Shown here: piece after piece, positions 33,115 to 41,705 of the stretch | Layout: each line of letters opens with the position of its first letter | Position numbering within the stretch: position 1 is the stretch's first letter | NCBI GenBank assembly: GCA_002702655.1 | Contig: PABB01000075.1 | Coordinates: 124,001-188,000, forward strand | Direction: 5' to 3' | From: Planctomycetaceae bacterium | Lineage (GTDB): Bacteria > Planctomycetota > Planctomycetia > Pirellulales > Lacipirellulaceae | DNA: 64,000 bases | Notes under the pieces: generated by a model | Told to the model about the DNA's origin: nothing | Database searches by the model: none | What the model saw: the letters and a program-made list of their open reading frames with translations, nothing else | Translations under genes and position numbers: made by a program

Positions 33115-34712
33115 GCGAAGCAATCAGCGTTCAGCAATCAACGGTTAGCGGGCCCGGATTGTTCCCCTCCCCCTGGTGGGGAGGGGCTAGGGGAGGGGGG
33201 CGGCACCACACGGCCGCGCTGCTACTTGCCCTGGCGGCCTTGCTTCATTGCTCAGTCGCCCAAGCTCATCCTGCGTCGTGCCGCATTACCAATCGCCAAG
33301 GCGTGGTCGAAAGCGCCGGCAGCGGCACGCTGGTCGACGTGACCGACGATGGGTCGGCCGGACTGGTGCTCACCTGCGCTCACTTGTTCTCCGAGGGCGC
33401 CGGCGAGGTGATCGTCTCGTTCCCCCAAGGCGGGCGGCACGGGGCCAAGTTGGTCGCCATCGATCGCGAGGCCGATCTGGCAGCGGTGGAGATCGCGACG
33501 CCGCGCGTGACGCCGGCTGCGCTCGCGGTGGCGGGCGATGAGGTCGTGTTGTCGACAACGACCGCGCGGTTTCGCGCTTGCGGTTTCGGCGGCGATGGTC
33601 GGCTGCAGTGTACGTCCGGCCGCTTCGTGGGAACTGCCGGCGGGTCGCAGCGGGTGAGCTGGAAGTTCGCCGGCGCCGTGCGGTCGGGCGACTCGGGCGG
33701 CGGCGTGTTTGACGAACAAGGGCGACTGGTCGCCGTCGTGTGGGGCGCGACCGACGGGGTGACCTACGCCAGCGGCGGCGGGCCGCTGCGCAACTTCCTG
33801 CAACGGGTGTTGGGGCGGCGGACGGCGCGAGTGTTCGCGCGGCGCCCGCGGCAGGCGTCGCCGGCCGCGTCGTGCCCTGATGGATTGTGCCCGTTGGTGG
33901 GGCCGGATGCGGGGCCAGTCGCGGGACCAGCCGTTGAGAGTCCCGCGGGGCGTGGCCCCGCGGCTATTGGCGACACTTCGGCAACGCCGTTGGCATGTGA
34001 CTGTCAGCGGCAACTTGCTGAGTTAGACGTCCAAGTGCGCAAGTTGCACGACGACCTGCAGCAGTTCGCCCGGCACGAGCAGTTGGATCAGTTTGCTCGT
34101 GCCGATGAGCTGGCACAACTGGCGGCGCAAGGCCGTACCGAGCGGCAATCGCTCGCCGAGCGGATCGCCGGTTTGGCGTCGGGCGCGAAACTGGGCCGCG
34201 CGGCGGGGACGGCCGCCGCGGGCGCGCTGGGCGTCACCGGGCCGGTGGGCTGGGGGCTGGTGGCCGCAGCGACCGTCAGCGGGTGGTGGCTCGGCCGCCG
34301 TTTGCGCAACCGGGCGCTCCGCGCGCAGAGGGCAACCCAGCCCGCCGCCGCTGCCGCGCCCACCGATCGGGAGGCAACCGCCGACGCGGCGGAGACCTTT
34401 CGCGAAGCGGCCAACGCGCACGAGTTGCAGGTCGACGTCGCCCTGCCGATCGAGCGCGACGATCGTGAGGCTCGCCAACTTCTACGACTTTCGCAACTGG
34501 AGGGACGTGACCCGCTACAAGACGCGGTTGCAGGCCGCCTTGCACTCGACCGGCTCGACGCGCTTGCCGACGGCGATGACGATTCGCCGCGTCGCACGTG
34601 GGCCGACGAGCTGAGACGCGAACTGCGCGAACGCTTCAACGATATCGCGCCGACGAAACTCGAACTCAAGGGGGAAGGCGGAAGGGGGCGGGCGGAGGGC
34701 AGTACGGCCTAG
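33111..34712 (+). CDS. trypsin-like serine protease with coiled-coil and membrane segment
   Basis: A 533-residue protein. Residues about 33-51 form a signal-like segment (HHTAALLLALAALLHCSVAQ). The protease domain has His in LVLTCAHLF, Asp in READLAAVEIA and Ser in RSGDSGGGVFDEQG. A Cys-rich linker follows (CPDGLCPL, CDCQRQL), then a coiled coil (about 295-350) and a membrane helix region (GWGLVAAATVSGWWLG). The first 30 residues and a short stretch near residue 280 are encoded by host dispersed repeats, so the true start is uncertain. ATG 33111 overlaps the previous stop. It may process capsid or host proteins; the role is unknown. Confidence 0.7.
   Translation: MSEAISVQQSTVSGPGLFPSPWWGGARGGGRHHTAALLLALAALLHCSVAQAHPASCRITNRQGVVESAGSGTLVDVTDDGSAGLVLTCAHLFSEGAGEVIVSFPQGGRHGAKLVAIDREADLAAVEIATPRVTPAALAVAGDEVVLSTTTARFRACGFGGDGRLQCTSGRFVGTAGGSQRVSWKFAGAVRSGDSGGGVFDEQGRLVAVVWGATDGVTYASGGGPLRNFLQRVLGRRTARVFARRPRQASPAASCPDGLCPLVGPDAGPVAGPAVESPAGRGPAAIGDTSATPLACDCQRQLAELDVQVRKLHDDLQQFARHEQLDQFARADELAQLAAQGRTERQSLAERIAGLASGAKLGRAAGTAAAGALGVTGPVGWGLVAAATVSGWWLGRRLRNRALRAQRATQPAAAAAPTDREATADAAETFREAANAHELQVDVALPIERDDREARQLLRLSQLEGRDPLQDAVAGRLALDRLDALADGDDDSPRRTWADELRRELRERFNDIAPTKLELKGEGGRGRAEGSTA
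33121..33200. repeat. two dispersed repeats inside the protease gene start
   Basis: 33121-33152 holds a CAATCAGCGTTCAGCAATCA-type word set, and 33164-33200 is an imperfect inverted repeat (CCCCTCCCCCTGGTGGGGAG then GGGAGGGG). The latter encodes the peptide SPWWGGARGGG. Both read through in frame, ahead of the signal-like segment of the serine protease. Confidence 0.65.
33934..33970. repeat. GC palindrome inside the protease gene
   Basis: GCGGGGCGTGGCCCCGC plus GGCTATTGG closely matches the intergenic element at 36045-36073 (GCGGGGGGCGTGGCCGCCCC then CGCTAATGG). Here it lies in the coding frame and gives PAGRGPAAIGD. Confidence 0.6.
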
Positions 34713-34809
34713 CCTTCGCCGTAAGTTGCCACCATCCCCCTTCCCCTTCCCCAGTTGAGCACGATTCAACCCACCAACTTCATTCCCTTCCAACCCTGCG
34801 AGGATCCCC

Positions 34810-35499
34810 ATGCCTGCTGGCGCTGCTGGACAAGAACAATTTCGACGCGTCGTGACCGAGTTCCGCAATCTGCACATCCTGGCGGCGTTGGGGCCGCTGT
34901 TTGATTTTCGCAGCGAGGTCGTCGCCAACGACGAGTTCGGCGTGCGGGGCGGCTTGGACGACACGACCAAGAACCACTATGTGGAGCACCTGCTGGCCTG
35001 CGATCGCATGCGGCGGCGGGTCACCTACAACCCGGAGAAAACGCCGCTGGGCGATTTGATCGAGCGGGCAATCAGCTCCAGCGAAACGCTGATGGGATCG
35101 GTCGAGCCGTTCGGCGGCGACGAGATTCAGGAGGCGCCGGGCGGATTGGTGGCGCTGCCCTGGGCGGTGGACGGCACCGACCCGAACATCCCGCTGGCGA
35201 GCCAATTGAACTTTCGCAGCCAGAACGCGCTGGTGCTGTTGGGCGCCATCGACCGCGCCGTCGTCAACTGGACGCGGCTGGAAAGCCGGTTCCGCACGTC
35301 ATTCATCTACGTGAAGGATTCGATGCGGATGTACGGCAGCTACGTGCAGGTGCTGGAATACCTGAAGGCGTTTGCCGGCGATGCGAACCGCGTGGACATG
35401 GCCGCCGGCGTGCGACCCAGCGAGGAGCCGTTGGGCCCGGCGGATTCGCCGAACCTGCGCACGGAAACGGCGGGCGGTTCCAACGTGGTGCGTAATTAG
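34810..35499 (+). CDS. phage-module hypothetical protein
   Basis: A 229-residue soluble protein of unknown function. It is mainly helical, with conserved-looking blocks FRRVVTEFRNLHILAALGPL and LLGAIDRAVVNWTRLESRFR and an acidic-neutral C-terminal tail. There is no signal or membrane segment. Start ATG 34810 has GAGG 6 bases upstream. It lies between the protease and a small membrane protein, in the same direction as the packaging genes, so it is taken as part of the phage module. Confidence 0.6.
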   Translation: MPAGAAGQEQFRRVVTEFRNLHILAALGPLFDFRSEVVANDEFGVRGGLDDTTKNHYVEHLLACDRMRRRVTYNPEKTPLGDLIERAISSSETLMGSVEPFGGDEIQEAPGGLVALPWAVDGTDPNIPLASQLNFRSQNALVLLGAIDRAVVNWTRLESRFRTSFIYVKDSMRMYGSYVQVLEYLKAFAGDANRVDMAAGVRPSEEPLGPADSPNLRTETAGGSNVVRN

Positions 35500-35536
35500 G
35501 TCATTCGTTCGTGGTGAGTGGCCGGGGCGGGATGGG

Positions 35537-35652
35537 GTAGCCCGGGTTGCCGTTCAGGCTAATTGGACGGCGCAGCGGCGGGAGGCAAGAGAGTTGCGGT
35601 TGCCTCTTGCCGCTACGCGGCCCGGATAGGCATTTGCCAACCCGGGCTACCC
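35537..35652. repeat. GTAGCCCGGGTT inverted repeat
   Basis: Left arm 35537-35551 (GTAGCCCGGGTTGCC) and right arm 35629-35652 (GGCATTTGCCAACCCGGGCT plus ACC) are inverted. A nested GGCAAGAG / CTCTTGCC stem lies between them. The element fills most of the 214-base spacer 35500-35713. Confidence 0.7.
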
Positions 35653-35713
35653 AGACCATGGAATCCTCGCCGCTTGGCTCTGGCATTTCACTTCTCCCGA
35701 TCCGCGTTTTTCC

Positions 35714-36040
35714 ATGCCCGAACTTTCAATCGTGGCCGCTGAGTTGTCACAGCAGGCGCACTTCCTCCGACAGGAACTCGGCTACCAGAGCGATCACCCT
35801 GGCCAGTTGCGGCAGCTCATGCTGGAGAATCAACGAATGATCCGCGAGATCGAGCGAACGCTGCGCGGCAGCGGCGAGGATCTGGGGCTGGTCGGGTGGG
35901 TGAGCGTCGTGCGGCGCTCGTGGATTGCCTTGGTGGCGCTGCTGGGGGCGGCGTTCGGATATGTGATGAACGACGTGGTCGATGCGTTGGAATCGCCGCC
36001 AGCGCCGGCGGCTGCAATCCAGCAGATGGAGAGCGGATGA
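35714..36040 (+). CDS. small helical protein with one membrane segment
   Basis: A 108-residue protein with an amphipathic N-terminal helix (ELSIVAAELSQQAHFLRQEL, then MLENQRMIREIERTLR) and a hydrophobic segment at about 68-86 (SWIALVALLGAAFGYVMND). This resembles small phage holin-type or membrane-adaptor proteins, but there is only one clear membrane helix and no lysin next to it. The start is ATG 35714 by frame and hydrophobic pattern. Function unknown. Confidence 0.55.
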   Translation: MPELSIVAAELSQQAHFLRQELGYQSDHPGQLRQLMLENQRMIREIERTLRGSGEDLGLVGWVSVVRRSWIALVALLGAAFGYVMNDVVDALESPPAPAAAIQQMESG

Positions 36041-36119
36041 GCAGGCGGGGGGCGTGGCCGCCCCCGCTAATGGCCTGCGCTGCGTTGCGACGGACCACGG
36101 ACAACTGACCACTGACAAG
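36041..36119. repeat. two dispersed repeats in the spacer before the ParB-like gene
   Basis: 36045-36073 is a GC palindrome related to 33934-33970. 36091-36119 reads GGACCACGGACAACTGACCA then CTGACAAG, a run of short ACCA/TGAC words. Together they fill the whole spacer between the small membrane protein and the ParB-like gene. Confidence 0.6.
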
Positions 36120-36123
36120 CACC

Positions 36124-36687
36124 ATGCAAATTCGCGATCGCATCAAAGAACTCCGCCGCGTGCGGGCTGCCGACCTGCGGCCGCATCCGCTGAACTGGCG
36201 AACCCATCCCGCAGCGCAACAGGATGCCCTGCGAGGCGTGCTCGCCGAGATTGGCTACGCCGACGCGCTGCTGGTGCGCGAGTTGGAAGACGGCGCCCTG
36301 CAGTTGGTCGACGGCCATCTGCGGGCCGAGACGACCCCCGACGCCACGGTTCCCGTGTTGGTGCTGGATGTGTCGGCCGAGGAGGCCAAGCAGATCCTGC
36401 TGACCCATGATCCGGTGGCGGCGCTAGCGGGGGTGGACAGCGACCGACTGACGGAGCTGCTCGCCGACACGCCGTTCGAAAGCGAGCACGTCACGGCGTT
36501 GGTGGACGGACTGGCCCGCGACGCGGCGGCTGCCGAGCAGTTGCTGGATTCCGCCGGCGAACGTCCGGAAGTCGCGATCCCCGAGTCCTTTCAAGTCGTT
36601 GTCCAGTGCGACGACGAAGACGCCCAACGGGACGTTTACGAGCGAATGACGCAGGAGGGTTACACATGCCGAGTGTTGACGTTGTAG
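36124..36687 (+). CDS. ParB-like nuclease-domain protein
   Basis: A 187-residue protein. Residues about 13-100 have the ParB N-terminal fold: [17 protein letters not shown], then [20 protein letters not shown], and [12 protein letters not shown] as the conserved G-H-x-R-A motif. In phages such domains often sit before terminase or DNA-modification genes and may act as CTP- or DNA-binding adaptors. The C-terminus ([20 protein letters not shown]) is a small alpha/beta extension. It overlaps the ABC-ATPase/GNAT gene by 22 bases, so the two are probably translated together. Confidence 0.75.
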   Translation: MQIRDRIKELRRVRAADLRPHPLNWRTHPAAQQDALRGVLAEIGYADALLVRELEDGALQLVDGHLRAETTPDATVPVLVLDVSAEEAKQILLTHDPVAALAGVDSDRLTELLADTPFESEHVTALVDGLARDAAAAEQLLDSAGERPEVAIPESFQVVVQCDDEDAQRDVYERMTQEGYTCRVLTL

Positions 36688-37856
36688 CGAGTTGCCCGGT
36701 GCACGATTCGTTTCGGGTGCAACAGGTGGCCGGCATGTTCGACGTGCCGTTGGCCGCCAAGGCGACCGAAGAGTTCTCCGTCGAGTTGCCCGAACTGGAC
36801 GAACCGTGGCAAGTCGGGTTGATCGTGGGCCCCTCTGGCAGCGGAAAAAGCACCGTCGCCCGGCACGCGTACGCAGCCGAATTGTTCACCGAGGCCAACT
36901 GGCCGGATGACAAGGCCGTCGTCGACTGCTTCGGTGAGTTGCCGGTGCGAAACGTCGTGGAGCTGTTCACGGCGGTGGGATTCAGCTCGCCGCCGTCGTG
37001 GGTCAAGCCGTATAGCGTGCTGAGCGGCGGCGAACGGTTCCGGTGCGATTTGGCGCGTGCGCTGGCGCTTGGCTACCAGCCGTCAGCGCTCGGCTGTCAG
37101 CCTGATAGTCCCGGGGTCGATCTTCTCCGAGAATCGACGGCAATTCTCGGAGAGAACTGCCCACGTAGCCGACCGTCACTGGTCGTCTTCGACGAGTTCA
37201 CCAGCGTCGTCGATCGCAACGTGGCCCGGGCGTGCTCGGCGGCGATTGGCAAGGGGATTCGTCGCGGCAACATCCCGGTGCGATTCGTGGCCGTCACCTG
37301 TCACTACGACGTGGCCGAGTGGCTCGAAGCGGATTGGGTCCTGGACATGGCCACCGGGCGGCTAGAACGGAGGCGGCTTCGGCGACCGCGGATTGAAGTG
37401 GAAATCCATCGCTGCGGGCTGGCGCCGTGGAAAGTGTTTGCGCGTCATCACTATCTGAGCGGCACGCTGGCCGCGGGCGCCCGCTGCTACCTGGCCACGT
37501 GGAACGGCGAGCCGGTTACCTTCGCCGCGACGCTACCGGTGATCACCAAAAAGAATCACCGCCGGTTCACGCGGATCGTGACTTTGCCCGACTACCAGGG
37601 TATGGGCATCGGCATGCGCGTCGTGGCGGCGATCGCCTCGTTGCACAGGGCCGAGGGATTGCGGATCAACGTGACCAGCAGCCACCCCGCGCTGATTCGC
37701 CATTGCCGCAACTCGCCGCTGTGGAAGGCGGTGAACGTGAAGAAGACCGGTTCCAGCGTTAAGGGGACGAGCCGCCTTGCCAACTACCGCAGCAGTGCAG
37801 GGCGAGCCGTGGTGTCGTTTGAGTATGTGGAGAAGGAGGTGATTGGTGATTCGTGA
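36666..37856 (+). CDS. ABC-type ATPase fused to a GNAT acetyltransferase
   Basis: A 396-residue fusion. The N-terminal half is an ABC ATPase: Walker A GPSGSGKS, signature [15 protein letters not shown], Walker B SLVVFDEF. From about residue 245 comes a GNAT-like domain with YHYLSG-type start ([20 protein letters not shown]), the acetyl-CoA loop [19 protein letters not shown] and [10 protein letters not shown]. Between signature and Walker B there is an insertion of about 34 residues encoded by dispersed repeat sequence, absent from usual ABC ATPases. No transmembrane partner is present, so it is not a transporter. Start ATG 36666 has AGGAGG 7 bases upstream. Its last codons lie in another repeat. 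Confidence 0.75.
   Translation: MPSVDVVASCPVHDSFRVQQVAGMFDVPLAAKATEEFSVELPELDEPWQVGLIVGPSGSGKSTVARHAYAAELFTEANWPDDKAVVDCFGELPVRNVVELFTAVGFSSPPSWVKPYSVLSGGERFRCDLARALALGYQPSALGCQPDSPGVDLLRESTAILGENCPRSRPSLVVFDEFTSVVDRNVARACSAAIGKGIRRGNIPVRFVAVTCHYDVAEWLEADWVLDMATGRLERRRLRRPRIEVEIHRCGLAPWKVFARHHYLSGTLAAGARCYLATWNGEPVTFAATLPVITKKNHRRFTRIVTLPDYQGMGIGMRVVAAIASLHRAEGLRINVTSSHPALIRHCRNSPLWKAVNVKKTGSSVKGTSRLANYRSSAGRAVVSFEYVEKEVIGDS
37071..37153. repeat. repeat insertion inside the ABC-ATPase gene
   Basis: 37071-37108 is made of CAGCCGTCAGC/CGGCTGTCAGC words, like intergenic elements at 41904 and 51144. 37124-37134 and 37143-37153 form a perfect 11-bp inverted repeat (TCTCCGAGAAT / ATTCTCGGAGA) around an 8-base loop. 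The segment separates the ABC signature from Walker B. Confidence 0.7.
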
Positions 37857-37962
37857 CTCGTGACTGGGAGTGTAGCAAGACGGGTCGATCAGAGACTGTT
37901 ACTCCATTCCAGGCACTCCGTTTCGATGACCGTTCGTCGCCAATCACGAATCACCAATCACG
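37841..37962. repeat. GATTGGTGATTCGTGACTCG inverted repeat
   Basis: 37841-37868 carries GATTGGTGATTCGTGACTCG and 37940-37962 carries its approximate reverse complement (CCAATCACGAATCACCAATC). The left arm encodes the last four residues and stop codon of the ABC-ATPase/GNAT gene. Confidence 0.7.
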
Positions 37963-37965
37963 CTC

Positions 37966-38493
37966 ATGCCGCTCACCTCCCAACAACAACGCGAACTGAA
38001 GCTGTTGGCTTCGATTGGGTGCGATCGTCAGACGGGGTGCCATTACGTGGGCGCCACGCCGGCCGCGTTGCTGGAGACAATGCGTGCTCGACCGGAGTTT
38101 GCTGCGGAGTTGTTGCGGGCCGAGGCGACCCCCGAAGTGATGCACATGCGGGTCGTCAACGATGCGGCCAAGGATGTGAAGAACTGGCGGGCGTCGGTTT
38201 GGTGGTTGGAGCGGCGCGCCCCCGAGCGGTTTGCCCGTCGGCCGCTGCCCGGGCTGACCCTGCACGAACTGCAGGCGGCGATCGAGCATGTCGCCGCGGC
38301 CATCGTCGAGGAGATTGGCGACGCGACCTTGCGGCGACGCGTGCAAGAGCGGCTAGCGGGGATCGCGACGGAGTTGTCGGGGGCGTATGAGCTGCCAGTT
38401 GACCCGCCGGCAACCGGTCGCGGCGAACAGAGCGGCGAAACCGCGGACGATTCGCTACCGAACCAGAACGGGCGGGACGCATGGCGGGAATGA
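37966..38493 (+). CDS. probable terminase small subunit
   Basis: A 175-residue protein. The N-terminal 60 residues look like a helix-turn-helix (ELKLLASIGCDRQTGCHYVG, then TPAALLETMRARPEFAAELL), as in terminase small subunits that bind the packaging site. The middle NDAAKDVKNWRASVWWLERR followed by APERFAR is a typical terminase-small-subunit phrase seen before large terminase genes. It overlaps the large-subunit gene by 13 bases. Start ATG 37966 lies 3 bases after a dispersed repeat. The assignment depends largely on gene order and the WWLERRxP phrase. Confidence 0.75.
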   Translation: MPLTSQQQRELKLLASIGCDRQTGCHYVGATPAALLETMRARPEFAAELLRAEATPEVMHMRVVNDAAKDVKNWRASVWWLERRAPERFARRPLPGLTLHELQAAIEHVAAAIVEEIGDATLRRRVQERLAGIATELSGAYELPVDPPATGRGEQSGETADDSLPNQNGRDAWRE

Positions 38494-40097
38494 GCAGATC
38501 GCATCGAAGCCATCCGTTGGCGTTGCGCAAGGCATCGGCGCGGGCGGTCGCGCGGATAGCGGCCGAGTTGGCCCGCGAGCTGTCCGGCACGACCGAGCCG
38601 CCGTCGATGGCGGGGCGCGATCTGATTGGGTGGGGCCAGGCCATGTTGCCGCATTACTTTCGCTTCCCGCCGTCGAAAATGCATCGCTGGTTAGGCGAGC
38701 AGCTTGGCCGCGGCGGTGCGCGGCGCGGACTGAAGCTGAACGTGCTGGGGCCGCGCGGCGCTGCCAAGAGCACGCTCGGCACATTGTGCTTTCCGTTGCG
38801 CGCGGCGGTCGAAGGCGTCCAGCCGTACATTTGGATCGTGTCCGACACGCTCACTCAAGCCCAAACGCACCTGGAAAACCTGAAGACCGAGTTGGAAACC
38901 AACCGGCACCTCGCCGAACACTATCCGCAGGCATGCGGTCGCGGAAAGCGCTGGCGGGCCGCGAGCATTCAACTGCGCAACGGGGTGGAGATCGAAGCGT
39001 TCGGAACGGGGCAAAGCCTGCGTGGGCGGCGGCGGCGGGAACATCGCCCCACGCTGATCGTGTGCGACGACCTGCAGAACGACGGCCATATCGCCTCGGC
39101 CGCGCAGCGCGAAACGAGCCGGCAGTGGTTTCACGGCGCCCTGCTCAAAGCGGGGACCAGCGACACGTGCGTGCTCAATCTGGCCACGGCGTTGCACCGC
39201 GACGCGCTGGCGATGCAGTTGCATCGAACGCCGGGCTGGACGTCGGCATTGTTTCGGGCGATCGAAACGTGGCCGACGGCCATGCCGCTGTGGGACGAGT
39301 GGGAGAAGCTGTACGTCAACCGCGACAGCGCCACTGCTGCGGACGAAGCGAGAGTATTCTACGAGGCTCGCCGCGGGGCCATGCATGCTGGCGCGGAGTT
39401 GTTGTGGCCGGAAGTGGACGATCTGTACCTGCTGATGCGATTGCGAGCCGAGGAGGGGCGGACCGCGTTTGAACGCGAGAAGCAGAACTCGCCCATCGAC
39501 CCGACGCGGTGCGAGTGGCCGGAGTCCTACTTTGGCGACGAGATTTGGTTCAATCAGTGGCCCGCTGACCTGCGACTGCGCGTGTTGGCGCTCGACCCCA
39601 GCAAAGGCCGCGACGCGCGGTTCGGCGACTACTCGGCGTATGTGGCGGTGGGGATTGATAGCGCGGGGCGGCTGTACGTCGAGGCCGATCTGGCCCGCCG
39701 GCCCACGCCGCAGATGGTCGCCGACGGCGTGCGGCTCTACACGCGATTTCGGCCGGATGTTCTGGGAGTCGAAGCCAATCAGTACCAGGAGTTGCTGGCG
39801 GGGGAGTTTGTCGCCGAGTTCCGTCGACAGAAGCAGCGTATTCGGCGGCCGGCGCTGGTGCACAACCAAACGAACAAGCAGACGCGAATTCGTCGGCTGG
39901 GGCCGCTGTTGTCGCAGGGGCGGTTGCGATTCCTCGCCGGCAGCCCGTCGACGCAACTGTTAGTCGATCAGTTGCGGGACTTTCCATTGGGAACGCACGA
40001 CGACGGGCCCGACGCGCTGGAGATGGCGCTGCAATTGGCCGAGGCGCACGCCGGCCGCGGCAACGCGGACGACGGGCTGGGCGATCGGTTGATTTGA
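38481..40097 (+). CDS. phage terminase large subunit
   Basis: The packaging motor ATPase and nuclease, 538 residues. Walker A is LGPRGAAKST (residues 89-98), Walker B LIVCDDLQ (192-199), and a coupling motif is near VLNLATAL. The C-terminal RNase H-like nuclease begins RVLALDPSKGRDARFGDYSA, has GVEANQYQELL, and ends GPDALEMALQLAE with the usual metal-binding Asp. It acts at the portal vertex on DNA. ATG 38481 is used; ATG 38490 (overlapping the previous stop) is possible. All motor residues appear intact, so the enzyme could be functional. Confidence 0.93.
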   Translation: MAGMSRSHRSHPLALRKASARAVARIAAELARELSGTTEPPSMAGRDLIGWGQAMLPHYFRFPPSKMHRWLGEQLGRGGARRGLKLNVLGPRGAAKSTLGTLCFPLRAAVEGVQPYIWIVSDTLTQAQTHLENLKTELETNRHLAEHYPQACGRGKRWRAASIQLRNGVEIEAFGTGQSLRGRRRREHRPTLIVCDDLQNDGHIASAAQRETSRQWFHGALLKAGTSDTCVLNLATALHRDALAMQLHRTPGWTSALFRAIETWPTAMPLWDEWEKLYVNRDSATAADEARVFYEARRGAMHAGAELLWPEVDDLYLLMRLRAEEGRTAFEREKQNSPIDPTRCEWPESYFGDEIWFNQWPADLRLRVLALDPSKGRDARFGDYSAYVAVGIDSAGRLYVEADLARRPTPQMVADGVRLYTRFRPDVLGVEANQYQELLAGEFVAEFRRQKQRIRRPALVHNQTNKQTRIRRLGPLLSQGRLRFLAGSPSTQLLVDQLRDFPLGTHDDGPDALEMALQLAEAHAGRGNADDGLGDRLI

Positions 40098-40138
40098 ATT
40101 GGCCGGAACGGCCAGGTGCATCCACTGCCGCCAACAAC

Positions 40139-40169
40139 TATCCGAGCAATCCGTGAAATCCGTGGTGAG
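40139..40169 (+). repeat. ATCCGTGAAATCCGTGG dispersed element
   Basis: The run CCGAGCAATCCGTGAAATCC then GTGGTGAG lies in the spacer before the portal gene. Related words appear near 51283 and, inverted, near 53732 and 53840. Confidence 0.5.
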
Positions 40170-40187
40170 AAGATGGGAGCAACAGAC

Positions 40188-41591
40188 ATGTCGCAATCGA
40201 ACAACGGCGTCTTCGCCGACGCTTGGGAGCAGCGGGTCGTTGAGGCCTGTGATGGAATCTGGGACGCGCTGGTCGATCCGCGCGAAGCTTACGTCGATGA
40301 CGACGGGCTGTGGTGGAATCCGGTGAGTGCGGGCCCCGGCGGAGGGGCGCTGGCCGGTTTGCTGCCCGTCGACGAAGCCCAACTGAGCGAGGTGCGCACC
40401 CAGTGTCGGCGGCTGGCTGCCACGAACGAGTTCGCGATCAACGGCATCGAGAACCGCGTGAGCTACCTGGTCGGCGTCGGACACAGCTATCGGGCCATCG
40501 TTCGCAAGGGCGCTGGCGCACCTGATGGTTTGACCGGCGACGTGCAGGCGGTGCTGGACGAATTCGTGCACGAAAATCGTTGGCAGGCGCGGCAACAGGA
40601 GATCGTCCGCCGGCTGGACCGCGACGGCGAGGCGTTCTCGCGCTACTTCACCGGCGCGGATGGTTCGACCCGAGTGCGATTTGTCGAGCCCGAGCAGGTC
40701 GCCACCCCGCAGGAACTCACCCGCAACCCCGAAACCAGTTTTGGCATCCACTGCGATTCCGCCGATGTGGAAACCGTGCTGGGCTACTACATCGACGGTC
40801 AGCCGGTCGCAGCCGACGAGATCCAGCACCGCAAGGCGAACGTCGATGCCAACGTGAAACGCGGCTTGCCGCTGTACTTTCCCGTGCGGAAGAACCTGCG
40901 GCGGGTCGAAAAACTACTGCGCAACATGAGCGCCCTGGCCGAGATCCAATCGGCGATCGCCCTGATCCGCAAACATCGCCGTGCGGCCCGCAGCGGCGTG
41001 GAGAGCTTTGTTGATGATGGCGCCGACTCCACCGCGACGGTCGCCGGACGGACGCGGCGCCTGGCGCATTACGGTCCGGGGACGATTCTCGACGCCCCGG
41101 CGGGGCTGGAGTACGACTTCCCCGCCAACGGCGTGCAAGCCAGCGCGTTTGTGGGCGTCCTGCAGGCCGAGTTGCGGGCCATCGCCGCGCGGCTGGTGAT
41201 GCCGGAATTCATGTTCACCTCCGACGCGTCCAACGCGAATTATGCGTCGACGCTGGTGGCCGAGGGCCCGGCGGTGAAAATGTTCGAGCGGCTGCAGGCG
41301 GGACTCAAGGCCGATGACTGCGACGTCATGTGGCGCGTGATCGACAACGCCATCCGCGCCGGGCGGCTCCCAGCGGATACACGCCGGCATGTGGAAATCC
41401 AGATCGGCTTGCCCTCGCTTCACGTGCGCGACCAGCTGCGAGAGTGTCAGATCGAGCGAATTGCGTTCGAAAAGGGTATTCTCTCGCCGCAAACGTGGAG
41501 CCAACGGATGGGACTGGACTACGAGCAGGAGCAAAAGAACTTTGCGATGCATGCGCACGACGACGGCGACCCGCACGAGCAATCCGCGTGA
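40188..41591 (+). CDS. phage portal protein
   Basis: A 467-residue protein predicted to form the dodecameric ring through which DNA enters the capsid. Supporting blocks are NEFAINGIENRVSYLVG, VRRLDRDGEAFSRYFTG-like text (IVRRLDRDGEAFSRYF), VLGYYIDG, ARSGVESFVDDG, PEFMFTSDASNANYAST and a C-terminal FEKGILSPQTWSQRMG segment typical of portal proteins. ATG 40188 has GGGAG 8 bases upstream; ATG 40173 is an alternative. It sits directly after the large terminase as in tailed-phage head modules. Confidence 0.85.
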   Translation: MSQSNNGVFADAWEQRVVEACDGIWDALVDPREAYVDDDGLWWNPVSAGPGGGALAGLLPVDEAQLSEVRTQCRRLAATNEFAINGIENRVSYLVGVGHSYRAIVRKGAGAPDGLTGDVQAVLDEFVHENRWQARQQEIVRRLDRDGEAFSRYFTGADGSTRVRFVEPEQVATPQELTRNPETSFGIHCDSADVETVLGYYIDGQPVAADEIQHRKANVDANVKRGLPLYFPVRKNLRRVEKLLRNMSALAEIQSAIALIRKHRRAARSGVESFVDDGADSTATVAGRTRRLAHYGPGTILDAPAGLEYDFPANGVQASAFVGVLQAELRAIAARLVMPEFMFTSDASNANYASTLVAEGPAVKMFERLQAGLKADDCDVMWRVIDNAIRAGRLPADTRRHVEIQIGLPSLHVRDQLRECQIERIAFEKGILSPQTWSQRMGLDYEQEQKNFAMHAHDDGDPHEQSA

Positions 41592-41705
41592 CGCCTTGAT
41601 AGTCATTCGCGTCGTCCGCGATTGTGATGCATGACAACTGAGTCGAAACGAGGTGGCCAAAAATCGTCGGCGAAGTCAGCCGCGCCACTTGGTAAAATGA
41701 CGCCC

